A DNA stretch of 8,558 bases from Spirochaeta sp. UBA2779. GTDB taxonomy: Bacteria > Spirochaetota > Spirochaetia > DSM-2461. The notes under the pieces are model-generated. The model saw only the letters and a program-made list of their open reading frames with translations, did not search any database and was not told where the DNA came from. How positions within the stretch are numbered: position 1 is the first letter of the stretch; each line of letters starts with the position of its first letter. Location: contig DEIH01000119.1 of the NCBI GenBank assembly GCA_002352375.1, positions 1 to 8,558 of the forward strand, given 5' to 3'. A program made the translations under genes and the position numbers. Of this stretch, positions 5,518-8,558 are shown one piece after another.

Positions 5518-7398
5518 ATGAATTATCTCTCCCTCACCGATGTTTCCCTCACCCTGGGTGATACCCCGTTATTCACCAACGTTACCCTCGGCATCGATTC
5601 GGGAGAGCATATCGGCTTTATCGGTCCCAACGGTGCCGGAAAATCCACTTTTCTTTCGGTGTTAACCGGGAAACGCCTGCCGGATACCGGGAATCAATAT
5701 AGGCGTAACAATCTTAAAATTGCCTATCTGCCCCAAATTCCCGAAGTCCCCCCGGGGGCGAGTGTTGCCGATCTGGTGTTCCGCAGCGACGATCCAAGGG
5801 CATCACTAGTCAGACAGTACGAGTCCCTTCTGGATAATTACAGTGAAGAGATGCATGAGGAACTCACCGAACTCCAGGCCCGTATGGATGAAGAGAATGC
5901 CTGGAACATCGAGAATACCTACCATTCCTTTCTTACTGAGCTTGGTTTGCATGACCTCTCCCGCCAGGCGGATACACTGTCCGGCGGTGAACTGAGGAAG
6001 GCGGACATGGCGAGGGTACTGGCTTCTGGAGCCGACCTTTTACTCCTGGACGAACCCACCAACCACCTGGACCTGGAAACCGTAGAGTGGCTGGAAGCCT
6101 GGCTGAAAACCGGAAAACGCAGCTATATACTGGTAACCCACGACCGCAGTTTCCTCGACCGTTCCTGCAATATTATTCTCGAACTTGAAAACAGCAGTTT
6201 GCGTAAATACCCGGGGAACTGGTCCACCTACCTGGCTGCCAAAACCAAACGCCTGGAAGAAGAGGAAAAGGCTGCAGACAAACGGGCCAACATACTCCGC
6301 AGAGAAATGGAATGGGCTTCCCGGCAGCCTAAAGCCCGGGGTACCAAAGATAAAAAACGGCTCTCCCGTATCGAAAATCTTCAGGATACCCCCCAGGCCG
6401 ACCTTCAGAGATTATCCGAGTTCTCCTCCAGGGGACGCAGGCTGGGGAAAAAAGTTCTGGAACTGGTGAACATCGGAGTATCCCGGAGCGGACGAAAGGT
6501 GATTGAGCCCTTTTCCTACAGCTTCAAAAGAGGTGAGCGAATCGGAATCGCAGGGCCCAACGGTGCGGGAAAAACAACCCTATTGTCCCTTATCTCCGGA
6601 ATTCTTCCCCAGGATGAAGGGCGTGCCGACCTTGGTGTTAATACCCGGTTTGCCGTCCTGGACCAATCCCCTTTAAGAGCCGATGAATCCTCCACCCTAC
6701 TGGATTACATGAAAAGGGAAGCAGACAACGTCCGCACCACTTCCGGGGAACTGGTGAATGTGAGTAACTGGCTGGAACGCTTCGGATTCCCCGCTGCCGC
6801 CCAGCGCCGAAAAATCCGCTACCTCTCGGGGGGGGAACGCCGGCGGCTTCAACTGATAAGGCTTCTCATGAAAGAGCCTAATTTTCTCATACTGGATGAA
6901 CCCACCAACGATCTGGACCTGGCTACCCTGGGCCTGCTGGAGCAGTTTCTCGAAGAGTATGAAGGCTGCCTCCTGGTGGTATCCCATGACAGAACATTTC
7001 TGGAGCACATTGTAGACTATTTCTTCATTCTGGACGGCAGAGGATCCATTCTGGGTTTCTCGGGAAGCTGGTCTGAATACCGGAAGATGGCAAGAGAACA
7101 GGAGAGGGAAGAGTTCAGGGAAAACCGGGAGAAGCGCCGGGTTACGGCGTCTGAAGCCTCAAAATCCACCCGAACAGCGAAAAAAGGATTGAACTTCAAA
7201 GAAAAGAAAGAAATGGAATCCCTGATGGAAGAAATACTCCTGCTGGAAGAAGAACTCGATACGCTAGAGCAGGTATTCTCAATCACAAATCCGGATCCGG
7301 ATAAGCTGGCCTCCGCCGGGCGAAGACACGAACCCTTAAGAGAAGAAATTGCCCGTAAAACCACCCAATGGGAAGAACTGGCGGGACGGGACGAATGA
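5518..7398 (+). CDS. uup: ABC-F family ATPase, Uup-like (ribosome-associated)
   Basis: A 626-residue soluble protein with two ATP-binding cassettes and no membrane segment, hence ABC-F rather than a transporter. Cassette 1 has Walker A GPNGAGKST (36-44), signature LSGGE (154-158), Walker B LLLLDEPTNHLDL (174-186) and switch THD (207-209). Cassette 2 has Walker A GPNGAGKTT (346-354), signature LSGGE (436-440), Walker B ending DEPTNDLDL (460-468) and SHD (489-491). The charged linker at about 241-312, with REMEW and PKARGTK, corresponds to the P-site tRNA-interaction arm. The tail (about 556-626), starting KKGLNFKEKKEMESL and rich in Glu/Lys heptads, matches the coiled-coil C-terminal domain typical of Uup. 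Both catalytic Glu residues (179, 461) are intact. Such proteins act on the ribosome E site or, for Uup, have also been linked to DNA transactions. The last codons overlap the next gene (ATGA). Confidence 0.9.
   Translation: MNYLSLTDVSLTLGDTPLFTNVTLGIDSGEHIGFIGPNGAGKSTFLSVLTGKRLPDTGNQYRRNNLKIAYLPQIPEVPPGASVADLVFRSDDPRASLVRQYESLLDNYSEEMHEELTELQARMDEENAWNIENTYHSFLTELGLHDLSRQADTLSGGELRKADMARVLASGADLLLLDEPTNHLDLETVEWLEAWLKTGKRSYILVTHDRSFLDRSCNIILELENSSLRKYPGNWSTYLAAKTKRLEEEEKAADKRANILRREMEWASRQPKARGTKDKKRLSRIENLQDTPQADLQRLSEFSSRGRRLGKKVLELVNIGVSRSGRKVIEPFSYSFKRGERIGIAGPNGAGKTTLLSLISGILPQDEGRADLGVNTRFAVLDQSPLRADESSTLLDYMKREADNVRTTSGELVNVSNWLERFGFPAAAQRRKIRYLSGGERRRLQLIRLLMKEPNFLILDEPTNDLDLATLGLLEQFLEEYEGCLLVVSHDRTFLEHIVDYFFILDGRGSILGFSGSWSEYRKMAREQEREEFRENREKRRVTASEASKSTRTAKKGLNFKEKKEMESLMEEILLLEEELDTLEQVFSITNPDPDKLASAGRRHEPLREEIARKTTQWEELAGRDE
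6828..6835 (+). repeat. Run of eight G inside the second ABC signature of the ABC-F gene
   Basis: Eight consecutive G encode Ser-Gly-Gly-Glu of the LSGGE signature in cassette 2 (TCG GGG GGG GAA). Length changes in such a run would frameshift the gene and remove the second cassette's Walker B and the C-terminal domain. The frame is intact here. The run is most simply explained by the conserved Gly-Gly and GGG codon choice. Confidence 0.6.
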
Positions 7399-8450
7399 AG
7401 TCTTGCTATCTTGCAGCGGCATTAATCATTCTGAGCAGTTCGGTACTCCGGGCTGAAGCCCCGGGAAGTGAACCGGCTCTCGGCCCCCTGAATGGTAGAA
7501 ACATGTATGCTCCTCATCTTCCATGGTTCAGTTTTTCCGCCGATTCCGCCGCTGCACTTCCGGCAGGAACCATAAAAGCAGGCTCAGCTGTTTACATTCT
7601 GAACGAGTTCAGCTCATACCCGTTTAACCCTGAAGATTACCCGCTGGGATCAGACGGTAGACTGCCGGCTGCCGATCAGAAAACTCTCTCTGCCATGGAT
7701 TACGAAAGTACTATTCTGGAGCTCAGTCTCGACTGGCAGGCAATGCCGAAATGGCGATTTGGTGCCGACTGGCGGCTTCACTTCCGGTACGGGGGTTTCA
7801 TGGACAGTACCATAGAGTGGTGGCATGGATTATTCGGGCTGTCAAATGCCGGACGAGAATTCTTCGATCAAAACCGTTCCCAATGGGACATCAACGGCAT
7901 ATCAGGAATATCCATGAGCGGAGGTGGCACAACCGTAGCCCCCGGAGATTTGGATTTACTGGCACTCTGGTCGTTCTGGAGTTCCCCAAAACTGAATCTT
8001 GCTGCCAAAGGAGCCTTTAAGATACCCCTGGGCCGTCAAGAGGGAGGTTTCAGCTCCGGTTATCCGGATTTTGGCGCCGAGTTCCTTCTTGACTGGCACC
8101 CCTTTACCCGGTGGGGTTTCTACCTGGATACCGGTATCATCATACCCCTTGGAGGGGACGGGAAAGTGATGGGGCAATTTATTCCGGCTGTGGAGTTCAG
8201 AGCATCCCGGGGTGTATCAATTCTGGTGCAGCTGAATATCCAGGGCTCTCCGATCATTGGAGAACTTGATTACATCCATCCGGTTTTCGGCAAAACAACT
8301 ATGTTTGCCCTGCCTCAGACCGATTTAAAGATTGGTGTTAAAGGCCGGATAAACAGATTCGGATGGCAGTTCTACATGGAAGAAGATCCCCTGACGTGGG
8401 AAGGACCGGATATTCTTCTTTTCTTCGGTGCCGATTGGACATTTCAATAA
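7395..8450 (+). CDS. DUF3187-type outer-membrane beta-barrel protein (uncharacterised)
   Basis: A 351-residue exported protein. Residues 1-20 form a signal peptide: Lys2, a hydrophobic core CYLAAALIILSSSVL, and probable cleavage after LRA (20) or AEA (22). The mature part has alternating amphipathic strands rich in Trp, Tyr, Phe and Gly (for example 204-290), as in outer-membrane barrels, and ends in aromatic-rich strand GADWTFQ. The GPLNGRNMY start of the mature protein (30-38), GGFMDSTIEWWHGLFGL (133-149), the GDLDLLAL stretch (184-191) and KIPLGR (209-214) are features I associate with family DUF3187. The function is unknown; a pore or structural role is only a guess. The start at ATG 7395 is chosen over in-frame ATG 7368 because it begins the signal peptide directly, has GGGACG upstream, and overlaps the ABC-F stop by ATGA. 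The two genes are therefore probably co-transcribed and coupled. Confidence 0.75.
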   Translation: MKSCYLAAALIILSSSVLRAEAPGSEPALGPLNGRNMYAPHLPWFSFSADSAAALPAGTIKAGSAVYILNEFSSYPFNPEDYPLGSDGRLPAADQKTLSAMDYESTILELSLDWQAMPKWRFGADWRLHFRYGGFMDSTIEWWHGLFGLSNAGREFFDQNRSQWDINGISGISMSGGGTTVAPGDLDLLALWSFWSSPKLNLAAKGAFKIPLGRQEGGFSSGYPDFGAEFLLDWHPFTRWGFYLDTGIIIPLGGDGKVMGQFIPAVEFRASRGVSILVQLNIQGSPIIGELDYIHPVFGKTTMFALPQTDLKIGVKGRINRFGWQFYMEEDPLTWEGPDILLFFGADWTFQ

Positions 8451-8482
8451 GAAAACACTCCCAATTCAGAATATAAACAGGT

Positions 8483-8488
8483 TATACT
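8483..8488 (+). promoter_or_regulatory. Candidate -10 box for the gene starting at 8496
   Basis: TATACT, one mismatch from consensus, stands 7 bases before ATG 8496. No Shine-Dalgarno is seen between them (CTTTGCC) and no clear -35 is found. This fits either a leaderless transcript or a chance A/T-rich hexamer in the 45-base gap after the barrel gene. Confidence 0.35.
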
Positions 8489-8495
8489 CTTTGCC

Positions 8496-8558
8496 ATGGT
8501 ATATTTGATCAGTGGAAAAAGAGATGAAGGTAAAACAACCAGGCTGAAACAGCTTTTT
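8496..8558 (+). CDS. P-loop NTPase, N-terminal fragment cut by the window end
   Basis: From ATG 8496 the frame stays open to the last base, giving 21 residues that begin MVYLISGKRDEGKTTRLKQ. A hydrophobic beta-strand (VYLIS) runs into GKRDEGKTT (residues 7-15), which fits the Walker A pattern GxxxxGK[ST] followed by a helix. This is the usual beta1-P-loop-alpha1 start of a small nucleotide-binding protein, such as a THEP1-like nucleoside-triphosphatase or a MobB-like protein. Too little is present to choose. No ribosome binding site is visible upstream. The gene lies 45 bases after the barrel gene on the same strand. Confidence 0.6.
   Translation, partial: MVYLISGKRDEGKTTRLKQLF

Noticed and set aside
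6697..7364. Minus-strand open frames opposite the 3' half of the ABC-F gene
   Set aside because: They are antisense to conserved Walker B, H-loop and coiled-coil coding sequence and show no motif of their own.
7368..7394. Upstream in-frame ATG giving a nine-residue extension to the barrel protein
   Set aside because: It would put a basic, Gly-rich segment before a normal signal peptide and overlap the ABC-F gene by 31 bases; ATG 7395 fits better.
1..8558. Mobile element, CRISPR array, toxin-antitoxin or defence system
   Set aside because: I found no transposase, integrase, regularly spaced repeats or small paired genes; the content is metabolic and housekeeping.

Overview
The window comes from a Gram-negative (diderm) bacterium of moderate G+C content. 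It encodes a predicted outer-membrane beta-barrel protein with a signal peptide. The gene set and style (FGGY sugar kinases, a Uup-like ABC-F ATPase, a DUF3187-type barrel) would fit a free-living spirochaete of the Spirochaetaceae, but that placement is inference. I see no rRNA, tRNA, CRISPR array, transposase or phage gene. Coding density is very high and intergenic gaps are short (19 to 113 bases).

Layout. Bases 1-342 (+) hold the C-terminal part of a type-I glycerate kinase. It converges on a four-gene minus-strand operon across a 19-base gap that carries a 10-bp perfect hairpin. In transcription order (right to left) the operon is: a ribulose-phosphate 3-epimerase-family protein (5469-4816), an FGGY kinase of unassigned substrate (4823-3282), a second FGGY kinase resembling the cyanobacterial/plant D-ribulokinase group (3168-1699), and a phosphomannomutase/phosphoglucomutase-family enzyme (1702-362). 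The first pair overlaps by 8 bases and the last pair by 4 (ATGA). A 113-base gap separates the two kinases.

A compact 48-base divergent intergenic region (5470-5517) separates this operon from a plus-strand pair: a Uup-type ABC-F ATPase (5518-7398), overlapped by ATGA with a DUF3187-type outer-membrane protein (7395-8450). After a 45-base gap the window ends inside a new gene that starts at 8496 with a P-loop in its first 15 residues.

Working together (inference): the kinases would phosphorylate a ketose, probably D-ribulose in one case. The epimerase-family enzyme would then act on the phosphorylated ketose, feeding the pentose phosphate pathway. The mutase would interconvert a sugar phosphate, and glycerate kinase next door would pull a three-carbon acid into glycolysis. 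The substrate is not fixed by the sequence. The epimerase has a visibly altered active-site lining, so this may be a sugar route that is not the textbook ribulose one. No transporter or regulator lies inside the window.

The most notable observations are the substituted epimerase pocket, the unusual two-kinase/epimerase/mutase gene set, a changed phosphate-binding loop in the mutase, and three genes whose best -10-like boxes lie only 6-8 bases before the start codon, hinting at leaderless or near-leaderless transcripts. I found no clear sign of a wholly new type of system.
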